Assembly (NCBI GenBank): GCA_018340375.1
Contig: JAFFJZ010000025.1
Coordinates: 1,689,501 to 1,753,500 of the forward strand
Length of the DNA: 64,000 nt
From: Gonatopus flavifemur
Taxonomy: Eukaryota > Arthropoda > Insecta > Hymenoptera > Dryinidae
Direction of reading: 5' to 3'
Positions 1 through 10,535 of the stretch are shown in pieces. The first letter of the stretch is position 1; every line of letters begins with the position of its first letter. A model generated the notes under the pieces. It saw only the letters and a program-made list of their open reading frames with translations. It did not search any database and was not told where the DNA came from. The translations under genes and the position numbers were made by a program.

Positions 1-49
1 ACTACTAATTTGTAGCTGCTAGTTTAACTTTCATGAAATTTCAATATGG

Positions 50-168
50 GATCGTTCATATATTATGTAACGCTGTTTCCTATTTCCTCCTCTATCTCAC
101 TCATCAGGTCTGAAGTTGGTGCAACAAAGAACAAAAGAGAAAAAGCGTTACATAATTCATGGACGATC
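50..168. repeat. Small MITE-like inverted repeat
   Basis: Two 25-bp arms (50-74 and 144-168) are inverted copies with a few mismatches. They run from GATCGT to ATTATGTAACGCT and enclose about 70 bp without coding potential. The layout is that of a short miniature inverted-repeat element. No target-site duplication was identified, so the superfamily is unknown. Confidence 0.6.
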
Positions 169-975
169 TCTATCTCAACAATCAGAACATGTATTTCAAA
201 TTAACAAGGTGGAAAAATTCGAGTCATAATTTCTCTATGATAAGATTGTTTCCTTTCCAAATTTATGAGATTGATGAATTTTTCTAGATACGTAGAACAT
301 CGAAATTCAAATACATTGATACATTTTATTTCAACTTAAAAATTATTTGGATATATTTTTGAAATATTCCAGGTCACTCATGAATTTGTTGATTGTTATA
401 AAATTGATCATTCTAAAGATACAGTTGTTGTAAGAGTGGGTGGTTACCACCAAGTGTGTACTCGATCGTCGAAAAAATAAGTGTATACACAAAGGGTTGG
501 AACAGAAATTTTTCTCAGAGTTCCTCAAAAATATAAAAATCACCGTGAAAAGATACACTGTTGGAAGAATTCTTACAATTATTACGAAATTCTTTATGAA
601 ATATCATATTTCCATTTTAAATTTAATAATGATTCTTAAATTCAATACTGATGATGAAATTCCAAATTCAATTAATTCAATATAACTGTATTCAAATCAA
701 TTGAGTATTTTGTTGCGACTATTCAATTCAATATTCCATTGTTCTCGAAAATTTTTTTTCTGAGTGCATTGCATTCGATTTGAGTGGATTTTATGGGTTT
801 TGAGAACAGGCATAAGAACATGTTCAACTGCAACAATTCATCAAACAGCACAGAAAATTTTACGAACAAGCTCCAAACGTGTTATTCACTCATATGCAAA
901 GAACGGTTTTTCAGTAGGTCATTTAATGGTGTTTTACGCTTGCTTCCGATTATAATCCGACTGCAATTGAGAATC
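169..975. other. Unassigned AT-rich DNA
   Basis: No convincing gene, repeat or RNA was recognised here. Short open frames lack any recognisable domain. If the SLC22 exon at 7672-7797 is spliced to exons left of the window, this is intronic DNA. Confidence 0.5.
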
Positions 976-1185
976 AATACACGGAGAGAAATTTAGAGTT
1001 TAATTTACTGTGGTCCTCTGTAACCGAGGAACAGACTGAACTCACAATGGAATTTACTATGACGAGACAGTAGGAGCCTGATTGGATTTACAATGTTTCA
1101 CATTAAATTCTATTGGAAATTCAGTCTGTTCCTCGACCGCAATAATTCCATAGTAAATCTAACTACAAATTTCTCTCCGTGTATT
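976..1185. repeat. MITE with ACACGGAGAGAAA ends
   Basis: The left end (976-995) and right end (1166-1185) are inverted copies of an AATACACGGAGAGAAATTT-like terminus. Homology continues inward on both sides, including a shared GAGGAACAGACTGAA stretch near 1023 and, inverted, near 1125. It is about 210 bp, has no coding potential and fits a non-autonomous DNA transposon. Its ends resemble the CACTGAGAGAA termini seen elsewhere in the window. Confidence 0.65.
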
Positions 1186-2028
1186 ATCAGTAAAAAACAT
1201 GTATTCAATAGTGCAATGCTCTCCCGCCCTTGGAATAATGGATATATTGATTGAATAGTAGATATCTTAATTATAAGCGGAAACATCACGAGATTTTTAA
1301 CGAACAACTATCCCATAGAGAAAGCTCAGTCATGGAACACAGCGGATAATTCGCCAACATGTCTCGTGTTTCGAATGGTTGATGATTGATTCTTTATTGC
1401 TAGCCGAAATATGGCCCACCACTGGCTGACAAAGTACCCAGACACGGAAACATCCGACAAGCAGCCCCATCCCTGGGCCAATCAATTTTATCATTGGACA
1501 ATTACTTTTCTCCATAGTAGGGCAAAAGTCATCATCCAGAAGTCAAACATTATCGGCCTAACAATGAGTGCCATTGACGCAGCTGCAAACACATTACGTG
1601 AGCATTTTTGGATGAAAATTCATAGCCCCTTCCCAACCTTGATTTGCAATGTTTCTTTATGGAGATCAAAAGATACATCAACAAATATGGATGATGTACC
1701 AGCCACCTACCTTCTACAAACCTTATGTGATTAATGTATAACTCCTTACTCACTTGTACGTATGTATGTGCGTATATATGTATGTATGTATGTATGTATA
1801 CATTACTTCTGATCCCTTGTTAAAAGGGCGTATTGCTTTATGGATCCTTCGGAGGATGACTGATCATTCGTACGGGATTTCAATCTTAATTTTATTTTTC
1901 ATCATCATATGATGGGTTCTGTCTCCACGTTCCCCCCAGGATCTGCTTTATTCGAAGAATGGCTCTAGATTGTAAAAATAGTTTCACAAAGAATCGGCGT
2001 TTTTGAATTGATAAAATCATTTTGTATA
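1186..2028. other. Unassigned DNA with a short TATG microsatellite
   Basis: A TATG/TACG-type microsatellite lies at about 1757-1802. The open frame on the plus strand at 1411-1734 shows no recognisable domain and is probably fortuitous. Nothing else was recognised. Confidence 0.5.
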
Positions 2029-3881
2029 CAGGGTGATTCAAAATTCCCGCACTCTTTTTTGGGAGTAGATTCCTGATGAAATTCTAAAACGATTTGTCCT
2101 TTTGCACAATGCTCTCCGACGCATAATTTCCGAGATATAATTAATTAAAGTTGACTAATTATGAGGTGGATCCATCGGTCATTCAGGAGCGTCATAACAG
2201 AACAAGAGAGGAAGGTGCTTGCAGAGGGCGCTCATACGATCAGCTGATCGGTATAATCGATACGATTTACCAACATACAAATTGGTGAATTTTCTATGCA
2301 GAACGATTGAATTCGTCGACACTGTAGAAAAATTGATTATTGTCATGAATTCTTATCACGATATGCTGTAGGTGAAAGTTGTGATTTCAGTAATGATTTT
2401 CATTACGCAGAAAAATGTAAAATAGTGTTATTTCGTAGGGATAGGGATTCAAGTGGGAGAAAAAAGTATAACTACTCGTTTTCAATCAGAATTTTCATGT
2501 AAAGAAGAAAACATGAGAATTTTCATTCATCCGATACCCAATTTGAACGGTTTGATTAGTAAGTTTAATACAAGAGATTGGATTGCGAATCCTGTATTCT
2601 GATTGGTCGAGAATCAATGTATGTTAGATCAATCCTCGGCCGTTTCAAATGATTCTTCTGAAGAATGTGTTTTCGACTTATCCCAACCACAACATTGAAC
2701 AATAATGAATTTATTCGAATTCACCCTGTTTACATCATTCGATGATTATAAAGGGTTTATCGAACGTTAATAACTTACTTCAACTTGCAGAATCCATCAA
2801 TTTTGACGAAAATACAAGGTGTGACATCGTATACGACCCAATCATTGCACTTGATTAACATTGTAATCACATACGGTTTGTTTAGCTTGAATCAACCATT
2901 CGTGATACGAATCAACCAATCAGGTGACAGCTCGAAACAGTTTCATTTAAAGCACATATGGCTTCAAAGGGCATATTGTTATTCCAAATGGAAAAAAAAT
3001 TGTCTTTGAAGATTAACCAAATCCGTCCTTTTTAGGACGAATACATTTTCTAAACGTAGAAACGCGCTCGAACTTGCACACAATTTGAATTAGATTTTGA
3101 TTTAAACATGAATGATCTTGAGTGATCTCAAGTAAGTTATTAACGTTCGATAAACCCTTTATAATCATCGAATGATGTAAAAAGGGTGAATTCGAATAAA
3201 TTCATCATTGTTCAATGTTGTGGTTGGGATAAGTCGAAAACACATTCTTCAGAAGAATCATTTGAAACGGCCGAGGATTGATCTAACATACATTGATTCT
3301 CGACCAATCAGAATACAGGATTCGCAATCCAATCTCTTGTATTAAACTTACTAATCAAACCGTTCAAATTGGGTATCGGATGAATGAAAATTCTCATGTT
3401 TTCTTCTTTACATGAAAATTCTGATTGAAAACGAGTAGTTATACTTTTTTCTCCCACTTGAATCCCTATCCCTACGAAATAACACTATTTTACATTTGTC
3501 TGCGTAATAAAAATCATTACTGAAATCACAACTTTCACCTACAGCATATCGTGATAAGAATTCATGACAATAATCAATTTTTCCACAGTGTCGACGAATT
3601 CAATCGTTCTACATAGAAAATTTACCAATTTGTATGTTGGTAAATCGTATCGATTATACCGATCAGCTGATCGTATGAGCCCCCTCTGCAAGCACCTTCC
3701 TCTCTTGTTCTGTTATGACGCTCCTGAATGACCGATGGATCCACCTCATAATTAGTCAACTTTAATTAATTATATCTCGGAAATTATGCGTCGGGGAGCA
3801 TTGTGCAAAAGGACAAATCGTTTTAGAATTTCACCAGGAATCTACTCCCAAAAAAGAGTGCGGGAATTTTGAATCACCCTG
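2029..3881. mobile_element. 1.85-kb foldback element, CAGGGTGATTC ends
   Basis: Two arms of about 750 bp (2029-2780 and 3131-3881) are near-identical inverted copies around a 350-bp loop. The ends begin CAGGGTGATTCAAAATTCCC, and TA stands directly outside both ends, so a TA duplication is possible. Each arm holds a second CACCCTG motif at its inner side (near 2723 and its mirror near 3187). Each arm may therefore derive from a unit of about 700 bp with CAGGGTGA ends. No transposase is encoded; the open frame in the loop has no recognisable domain. The high arm identity points to a recent origin or to gene conversion between the arms. Confidence 0.85.
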
Positions 3882-4365
3882 TATAATATTCAAAATAAAC
3901 TGTACTTATCTGACAAAGTGTCCCTCCGATTCACATTTTCATCATGAATTGCGTTTCCTGACATCAATGGACACAACCAATCCTTGACGTTACCTGATGT
4001 GTTAATAGTAGTGATTGATTCCATTGCCCAATTCAGCAATACATAAAGATATACGTTTACTGATCATACATTTGAGTTTAACTCAATCATGAAAATACGC
4101 GCTCTCCATTCAGTCAAATTCCTTGATTCTCAAATTCATAATCATCGCACTTCATTATTTACATTCAATTTGTTTTTAAATGACAACTATTGTCTCGGCA
4201 GGATACATGTACATGGAGTTGGTTTCATGTCATTCGAACATCTATTTAGAGATACTCTGATTGGAAGTTGGTGGCATATCAACCCACTTTTATCTTCATA
4301 GGTATTCAGCCGACAGTAGTGTGATATGAGGTTCGTATCCATACGATCGTCACTTCACACTTGGG
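3882..4365. other. Unassigned DNA between two foldbacks
   Basis: AT-rich sequence without recognised genes or repeats. The short open frame at 4089-4301 has no known domain. Confidence 0.4.
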
Positions 4366-5126
4366 TGGAGACCAACTTCAAGTTCTACCGTCGGTCAAAC
4401 TATTCACATCTCTTTAAGGTTTTGTCATGAATTTCAAATTCTGAAAACTTTTCATCTGGCATTGGGGTTTTTTGATGACTTCCCCTTTTTGATTATAAAT
4501 GATGATCCACTTATTGATTCATTACATAATTTCTAATCATCCATTTCATGCCATTCATTGTCAGTTGAATCCACTCTATAATCTGTCATTCATACATTCA
4601 ATACAGAATTCCCACAAGACCGCCTATATGAAATTGATAGTGGTAGTAGACAACGTACAGGTCTATGGTATATTTGCTTTTTTTTCGTGTTTTCTTATAC
4701 ACCTGTGATACTACTCAAGCAACCCGATAACAACTCTTTGTCAAGAAAATATCAGACCAATTAGGAAAGACAAAAACGACGCAAATATACTATTCGATCA
4801 GTACGTCGTCCACCACCACTATCCATTTCATTCGGTAATCTCATGAGCAATTTCGTATTGAATGGATGAACTACAGATTATAAAGTGGATTCAATTGAGA
4901 ATGGATAGCATGGAATGAATGAATCAAGATTATGTAACGAATCAACAACTGAATAATCGCTCATAGTCAGGAAGTGGAATTCATCAAATATCTAATGTAA
5001 TCAGAACATGGAATCATCCGAAAACCCCAATGCAGTATAAAACGTTTTTAGGATGAGAAATTCATGACACAACCTCAATGAAATATAAGAAGTTCCAAAA
5101 ACGTCGAAGGTTGAGGTTGGTCTCCA
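4366..5126. repeat. Diverged foldback repeat
   Basis: Sequence at 4366-4687 is found again, inverted and diverged, at 4772-5126. Shared blocks are GGAGACCAAC, TGTCATGAATTTC, GCATTGGGGTTTT and ATTGAATCCACT-TATAATCTGT. The centre (4688-4771) is about 85 bp. It has no coding potential. Many substitutions and small indels make it older than the 2029-3881 foldback. Confidence 0.7.
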
Positions 5127-5267
5127 GGCACTTCAGTTACATTCAAGTATATCAAATATTTTTAATCAAATTAATTGAACGAAACGATTTCTGTAGATGC
5201 AAAAGCACAGCAGATATGCCGCAGATCTTGACGACATACTGGACACATCAGTTTCTTGGAGTACAAT

Positions 5268-5575
5268 CAGAGGTGGATGTAGACAAAGCAGAAATGAAGC
5301 AGACGAATCATAAATTTGTACGCTAGCTATTTAGCTAGACGATAACTGTCACCATCAATTCCATTCGGTGGCCTCTTTGTCGAGTGAAGCAATGGCAAGA
5401 ATGCAGTGAATATATCACAGATCTATCCGATACTATCATTAGATCCTTTGAATAGCATCACAGGTGGATGAGGATGAAACAGAATGAAGCAAACATACCA
5501 TAGGTGTGTATGTTTGCTAACAATACTATCAATTTCATTTATGTTCAAGAATCCGATAATAGCCTCTGTCAAAGA
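5268..5575 (+). repeat. Diverged direct repeat of about 185 bp spacing
   Basis: Two related segments lie at about 5268-5390 and 5453-5575. Both carry CAG-AGGTGGATG, then GAAGCA-AC, then ATCAATTYCAT and GCCTCTNTGTC. Similarity is patchy, so this is an old duplication or a worn satellite. Confidence 0.45.
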
Positions 5576-5937
5576 GACCTACTGAATCTTGTACAATGTG
5601 CTAGTTGGAGTCAATGCAGCAGAATGTAGTTCATGTTGTTGTAGTCAATGTAGTTGATTGATGTCTGATTCCTAATCAGATTTTTTCAGATTCAATGGAC
5701 TGTTACATTAGATAATATTCTCCATCAAAACTACAAAGACAATGAAGAAATTATATTAAACGTACCTTTCCTTATTAGACATCTCTTTATGGTTCCCTCT
5801 CTGAAGAAAGATTAAAAACATTTGGAACAGTTATTTCAGAATAAGCAACATCACTAATCGCTTCAATTGAGCTTAGGTATAGTCATTGTCTATCAGGGTA
5901 TGCGGGGAGGACAATGTTCCATTCATTCACTTCTCTC
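5576..5937. other. Unassigned DNA
   Basis: Nothing convincing was recognised. The segment at 5870-5937 may be a worn, partial unit of the satellite that follows. Confidence 0.35.
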
Positions 5938-6445
5938 GGAGCAAGCTCAATATCATCTGTTCCATCATTTGCTCACGATTCTAGTTGGGAAATAGTATAG
6001 ATCAGTGGACTATCCATCAAGGGTGTGGTATATCCACTATAATTTTACCTGTAAAGAAATCGCGAATCAACTCGAATAATTCTCAACCAAGCTCGTTATG
6101 ATCTTCCCCATCAATTGTCTACGATCCTAATTGGAGGAATTGACAGTGCCTAGCTGTCCCTCAGGAGTTATGATATATCCGTTATGTTCTGACCTACAGA
6201 GAAATTGCGAATCAATTTGAAACATCCCCCTTGGGCATACTCCGTATGATCCATTCGCCCATCTGCCAACGACTCTAGTAGAAGGATAGGACAGTAGCGG
6301 ACTGTCCGTGAAGCTCATGATATATCCGATATGCTTTTGCCTCAGGATTTATAAATTTGAATTATCTTCCTTGACTAAACCTTGTATGATTCTCTATCAT
6401 CTGTCTGTGGTTCCGATTAGAGGAATGCGGTAAGAACAATTCGGT
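5938..6445 (+). repeat. About 143-bp tandem repeat, 3.5 copies
   Basis: Units start at about 5938, 6089, 6231 and 6372 (the last partial). Each carries, in order, an ATGAT-YTTC/ATCATCTG-like block, CGA-TCTA-T-GGA, a GGACT-TCC segment, GATATATCC, and AAATTGCGAATCAA. Units differ by many substitutions. It is a small diverged satellite; the minus-strand open frame inside it is fortuitous. Confidence 0.7.
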
Positions 6446-6636
6446 GAGAATTTAAAAAGAAGTTTTTGAAAATTCTAGAAAGAGTCTTCAAGAATTCTAA
6501 AAAACTTCTCGCAGAATTACATACGAGTTCTTGAGAGATTTTCAAAAGATTTCTAAGGAATTCTAAGAGAGATCTCAGAGCATTTCCCGATTTAACAATC
6601 CGATTCAGCTACAAGCTTTCCTGAACACCTTGAGCA

Positions 6637-7030
6637 AAGATGAATTGGAGAAATCGCTGGCGATATAGGAAAACCATGGTCCAGTTTCTGATTGGCAGGG
6701 TGGGTATATTTGAACCGAGCTTTTTTAAACAAAGTGGTTCAAACCATTTTCAAAACGTTCCAACTTTCCTTATATCATGTTATGGATACACGATTAGTAT
6801 ATTCAAAACACCCTGTCTAAAACACAGCGTTTCAGACATGCTTTGAACAGGAATATTAGTTTTGAACAAAACAAACATGTTTTTTTCCAAACCTGCTGAT
6901 TACTGGTATTACGTTATCCGTTCAGCTCAGGAGAAAAGTTCAACCAATCACGTAATCCTCTTTCGAAGGAAGAAAACGTAATTATGGACCATAATTTTAA
7001 TATTGCGTTGGCAATCTCTCCCATTCGTCT
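6637..7030. repeat. MITE family A, copy 1 (with insertion)
   Basis: The ends are inverted: GATGAATTGGAGAAATCG near 6639, and its diverged reverse complement at about 7000-7030. CATGGTCC and GGACCAT lie just inside the ends. The same element without the central 200 bp occurs at 9146-9346. The extra central DNA here is bounded by CAGGGTG (about 6693) and CACCCTG (about 6810), as if a second small element had inserted. Confidence 0.6.
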
Positions 7031-7671
7031 CTGCCTTGACGCATGGCTGATTGCTATCAACAGGGAAATAGTTTTGAAAATCTTCTGGAACAATTTCAAA
7101 CAGATCATGAAAAATTTCGGAAGCATTGTTGGGGAAGTATTTCGCAGTTCTTTCGGAAGATTTGAAAAAGCCTCAAATATCAAACTGAACGTCTGATATT
7201 CTGCACCTCGCTGTAAATTCGATGAGTTGCCACGAAATGTTTGTTTTCATAACATCCTTCGGTATTTTGATGGATTCATATTGAATCTTCTTCAATTCGA
7301 TTCGAATTACTGGCTTTGGATTCTCCAATGAATCCGTGACAAATTCTTTCATCTTTTCTAGAATATTTTTGGAATTCTCGGGTAAACTGAGGAGTTTTCG
7401 GAGTGTTTCATTGTATTTTGTCAACGAATTTTCAGGGATTATTCACAACCTAATATAGCATTCTGCAAGACATCTCATAGAATTTTTTGAAACATCTTTT
7501 AGGATTCTTGGTGGACTCTTTTGGATTTCTTTCCGAACCGTTTTGAGATTCTTCAACAGTTCTTTCGAACAAAAAAAGGTCCTGAATTCCAGAATATAAT
7601 AGAGTTTTCAACATATAACCTTATTTTATTGAGTGAAAATTGATAAAAAGGGAACAAAATTAAGATCTTAC
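7031..7671. other. Intron 1 side of the SLC22 gene, no exon seen
   Basis: This lies directly downstream, on the minus strand, of the splice donor at 7670-7671. It is AT-rich with many GAATTC- and TTCTAAGAA-like low-complexity stretches (also at 6450-6600). No second exon of a transporter was recognised. Confidence 0.5.
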
Positions 7672-7797
7672 CTGTGAGAAGGCCAAGAAAGCGGCTGGCA
7701 AGGTGGCAGGTATGCATAACAGGTAGTACATGATGTTCTGATAACGACCCTTCTCGCCCACGTGTAGCAATACCTCATCGAAATCGATGGTACTCAT
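7672..7797 (-). CDS. First coding exon of an SLC22-type organic cation transporter
   Basis: The exon encodes 42 residues starting MSTIDFDEV. It contains FDEVLLHVGEKGRYQ followed by a hydrophobic stretch (YYLLCIPATLPAAFLAF). This matches the N-terminus of insect SLC22 organic cation transporters: a short cytosolic leader with a GE-GRYQ motif, then the first membrane helix of a major-facilitator carrier of organic ions at the plasma membrane. It ends at a clean donor, CTCACAG followed by GTAAG on the minus strand. The ATG at 7797 follows AAAG and is preferred; the frame is open further upstream but has no earlier ATG in the extension checked. The remaining exons were not found downstream (1-7671), so intron 1 would exceed 7.6 kb. 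Alternatively this could be a lone exon left by a duplication. Confidence 0.7.
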
Positions 7798-8454
7798 CTT
7801 TCTGATATTGATGAGTCCCTTCTGGCGCGTTGCAACGCCTCTGTATCTTTTGTTCCGTCGTCGATCGTCGTACACCTCGTTGTCGTTGATGATACGGCAA
7901 CGTGATGATGATGATAATAATGATACACCTTCGAATCACACGGCATGACCGCCGTAGCTCATTCTCGTAGAGAACCTTTCACGATAATTCCGAGGGTAAC
8001 AATTCCCACCTTTGATTCAAAAATTCTCTCAATGACGGGACTAAACCATTGTTGAATAGAATATTACAAAGTCGAATTGGTTTGCTTCATTTTGATCATT
8101 TATTCCCACAATTGATTCAAAATATGAAGGGTTGTGAAATTATTTTGAGGTTTGCAATCCAGTGACAGATTTTGTTCTTGATTCAAAAAACAGGAATGAA
8201 ACTATGGAAAAGGCATTCACAGAACACTTATATAGTTCTGTTAGAAAACGTTCTTTCACCAAATAGATCACGAAATTTGAACTCATAAGGCTCGTTTTAC
8301 ACTTCAGAAATTTTTCAATACTTTTTCTGCGACAAAATTAGGGGAAGGTCGGGTAGTATTGGACAGCGGAGAGTGTGGCACAAGTGCAGTTTCGGATGTT
8401 AGTTGCATGCAGCAGTACCTGCGTTGGCACCTTTGGTTCTCCACAGAAATTCTC
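7798..8454. other. Upstream region of the SLC22 exon
   Basis: On the minus strand this holds the 5' leader and, presumably, the promoter of the SLC22 gene. A GATGAT-type repeat lies near 7900-7925. No TATA box or other promoter element can be assigned with confidence. Confidence 0.4.
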
Positions 8455-8745
8455 CCCCTAACCGCACACCCACCGATCTTCACGTTGCATCTCCGTTGAC
8501 TCTACGTGAATAAATGGTGGGTGAGTATACGAGATGGATGAACGGAGATTCTACGTAGAGACAACGGAGAAATGTGCAGTGCTGTACGGGTTGCCTCTAC
8601 GTAAGATCTACATTCTTCCCACATTGTATCCACGTCTACCATTCATTCCCGTACAGTTCACGGAGATGCGACGTGGAAATCGGTGGTTGTGCTGTTAGAG
8701 CACGTAGAGACAACGGAAGGATGTGCGGTGCTGTACGGGTCGTTT
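8455..8745. repeat. GC-richer block with inverted and direct repeats
   Basis: The segment at about 8455-8505 (CGCACACCCACCGATCTTCA onward) recurs inverted and diverged at about 8655-8705. In addition CACGTAGAGACAACGGA followed by TGTGC-GTGCTGTACGGGT occurs directly repeated near 8551 and 8700. The base composition differs from the AT-rich surroundings. A composite non-autonomous element is the simplest reading; no target duplication was found. Confidence 0.5.
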
Positions 8746-8799
8746 CTGAAACCTCTTCAGTACCCTAAGAAAACATGGAGGTTCAAAGAACGTTCAATA

Positions 8800-8907
8800 C
8801 ACTGAGAGAATTTTTATGGTTGAAATAATCAAATTTCCAGTGGCTTTCTCTAAGAATATTTGGTTAAGGCGTTTTACTCACAGTAATCTCGAAACTTTCT
8901 CTCAGTG
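8800..8907. repeat. 108-bp MITE with CACTGAGAGAA ends
   Basis: It starts CACTGAGAGAA and ends TTTCTCTCAGTG, with TA directly outside both ends (8798-8799 and 8908-8909), consistent with a TA-targeting (Tc1/mariner-like) MITE. The next element, a hAT MITE, inserted only a few bases beyond its right end. Confidence 0.7.
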
Positions 8908-8908
8908 T

Positions 8909-9109
8909 AGGGGTATCAGTGTTGCGATATTCCCCTATGTGGGAAATCGCAGCTTGGCGACGTGACTACATTTCGCACCAACACATATAAGCGCTATTAT
9001 CGGTGAGCGGTTCACTGACAAAAGCCTTTATATATGTTAGTGCAAAACATAGTCACGTGACTAAGCGGCGATTTCCCACATAGGGGAATATCGCAACACT
9101 GAGGGGTAT
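8909..9109. mobile_element. 185-bp hAT MITE with exact 8-bp target duplication
   Basis: The element itself is 8917-9101. Its ends are CAGTGTTGCGATATTCCCC and the inverted copy, and the terminal inverted repeats run about 80 bp. AGGGGTAT occurs directly outside on both sides (8909-8916 and 9102-9109). An 8-bp duplication and a CAGTGTTGC end are hAT hallmarks. There is no coding capacity; an autonomous hAT elsewhere must have mobilised it. Confidence 0.9.
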
Positions 9110-9145
9110 ATTCAACGTCCAGACATTTGAAGATCTATTGAACCA

Positions 9146-9346
9146 TAGATGAGTTGAAGAGATTGCTACCGATATATGAAAATCATGGTCCAGTTTCAGA
9201 TCGGTGGTATCACGTTTTCCGTTCATCCTCTCATGTTGATTGGCTCAGAAGACAAATTCAACCAATCACATAATCTCCTCCAAAAGAAAAGAACGTAATA
9301 CGGACCATGGTTACAATATTGCGTTAGCAACTCTTCAGTTCGTCTC
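9146..9346. repeat. MITE family A, copy 2
   Basis: About 200 bp with inverted ends: GATGAGTTGAAGAGATTGCT near 9148 and the reverse complement at about 9318-9346. Inside them are CATGGTCC and GGACCATGG. It shares the sequence CAACCAATCAC-TAAT with the copy at 6637-7030. Confidence 0.65.
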
Positions 9347-9398
9347 CGATTGAACATTCTATGCACAGGGAGACGAATGATGGACGAGTTCGTACTGC

Positions 9399-9486
9399 CA
9401 CCTTCACGCGATCATTCTAACAGTAAACATGCAAGCAACGCATAGAATTCCTCCATGTGTTGGTTAGAATGATTGCGTGAAGGTGA
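9399..9486. repeat. Hairpin, 24-bp stem
   Basis: CCTTCACGCGATCATTCTAAC at about 9401 pairs with GTTAGAATGATTGCGTGAAGG at about 9463, with one mismatch and a loop of about 40 nt. It could be the end of a larger element or a structured RNA. No function is assigned. Confidence 0.55.
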
Positions 9487-9889
9487 CGTTTCATCCATTG
9501 CTGCGTTAGAGAATAACCTTCAACGTCGCACAGTGATCGAATATCTGAGCCATAGTTGCCATATGGCGACGTGCGTCTCATGTATCCGCTAATGACATAT
9601 TTTGTTTGTTTGGAACTGCCAATGAGAGAGGCAGAAAAAATCGCCACCTCGCAACAATGATCTAAACCGAGTATGCTACTCAAAAATGCAAGCGGCATCC
9701 CCGTGTAAAAAGAGAAGGGATATGCTTGCGCGCGCAACCTAGCATGCGGAGTTCGGTGACACGCGTCGATGTGTGCAGACGCTTGGACGATCGCTCTGTC
9801 CGTTAAGAGATTTCAAACTACAGTGATATTCATTTGCGGTCGTCAACTCTGCAAAGTGCGCGAGTGAGCAAATGAATATATAAGTCAAA

Positions 9890-10535
9890 ATGACAACTTC
9901 GATGAATGAACTGAAAGTTTTGATTGGAAATTTATCAAAAAAAGCCGACGATACAAACTCAATGGTCAATGGAATTGAAGTTTCTATGGACAATATACTA
10001 GATAAGGTGAATGAAATGAAAAAGGATCTTCCTGTGTGCAAGCAGAAAAATACAATGCTTGAACAGGTAATCGAAACTCAAAATCAAAAAATGAAGAAGC
10101 TGGAAAGTGAAGTAGCTTATTTAACTGCAAAAGATCGAGTCAGGAATTTGATAATACATAAGATGAAGGATGCAACAGAAACATATAACGAATTAGAAAA
10201 GAAAGTGTTGAATCTATTTTCCAAAATGGGAGTACAACTGGAGGCCAACGAATTATAAAATGTAAAGAGGCTTGGCAGAACAATAAGCAGCAGATCTATT
10301 CAGGTTATATTCCGCAATATTGAAACAGAATATCAAATTTTGGAGAATGGATATAAATTGGAAGGTCAAGAAATCGTCATAACTGATGATTTGAATAAAG
10401 AGCAAAGAGAATCAAATAAGAAGGCTTTCGCACTAAGAAAAAAATGATCGGAATTAGGTATCGAATCTAAATTCAGAGATGGCAAAATAACTATAAGAAA
10501 TGATCGACATAATCAGTCGGATGCCAAAGACCTAC
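9890..10535 (+). pseudogene. LINE ORF1, 5' part (coiled-coil RNA-binding protein)
   Basis: The open frame from the ATG at 9890 to 10258 gives 122 residues: a heptad-rich helical region (about residues 10-85) and the start of a globular part. Homologous-looking coding sequence continues in shifted frames to about 10535, including a basic IVITDDLNKEQRESNKKAF segment, with an internal stop near 10446. This layout, a coiled coil followed by an RNA-binding domain, is usual for LINE ORF1 proteins, which coat the element RNA. The gene stops where the piggyBac element inserted in TTAA at 10536-10539 and resumes after 14349. An intact copy of the family would be needed to define the full protein. Confidence 0.7.

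Noticed and set aside
1411..1734. 107-codon open frame on the plus strand
   Set aside because: No domain, no codon-use signal, overlapping open frame of similar length on the other strand; treated as fortuitous.
6127..6318. Minus-strand open frame in the satellite
   Set aside because: Lies inside the 143-bp tandem repeat and would not be conserved between units.
5938..6445. CRISPR-like repeat arrangement
   Set aside because: The genome is eukaryotic, units are long and diverged, and there are no spacers.
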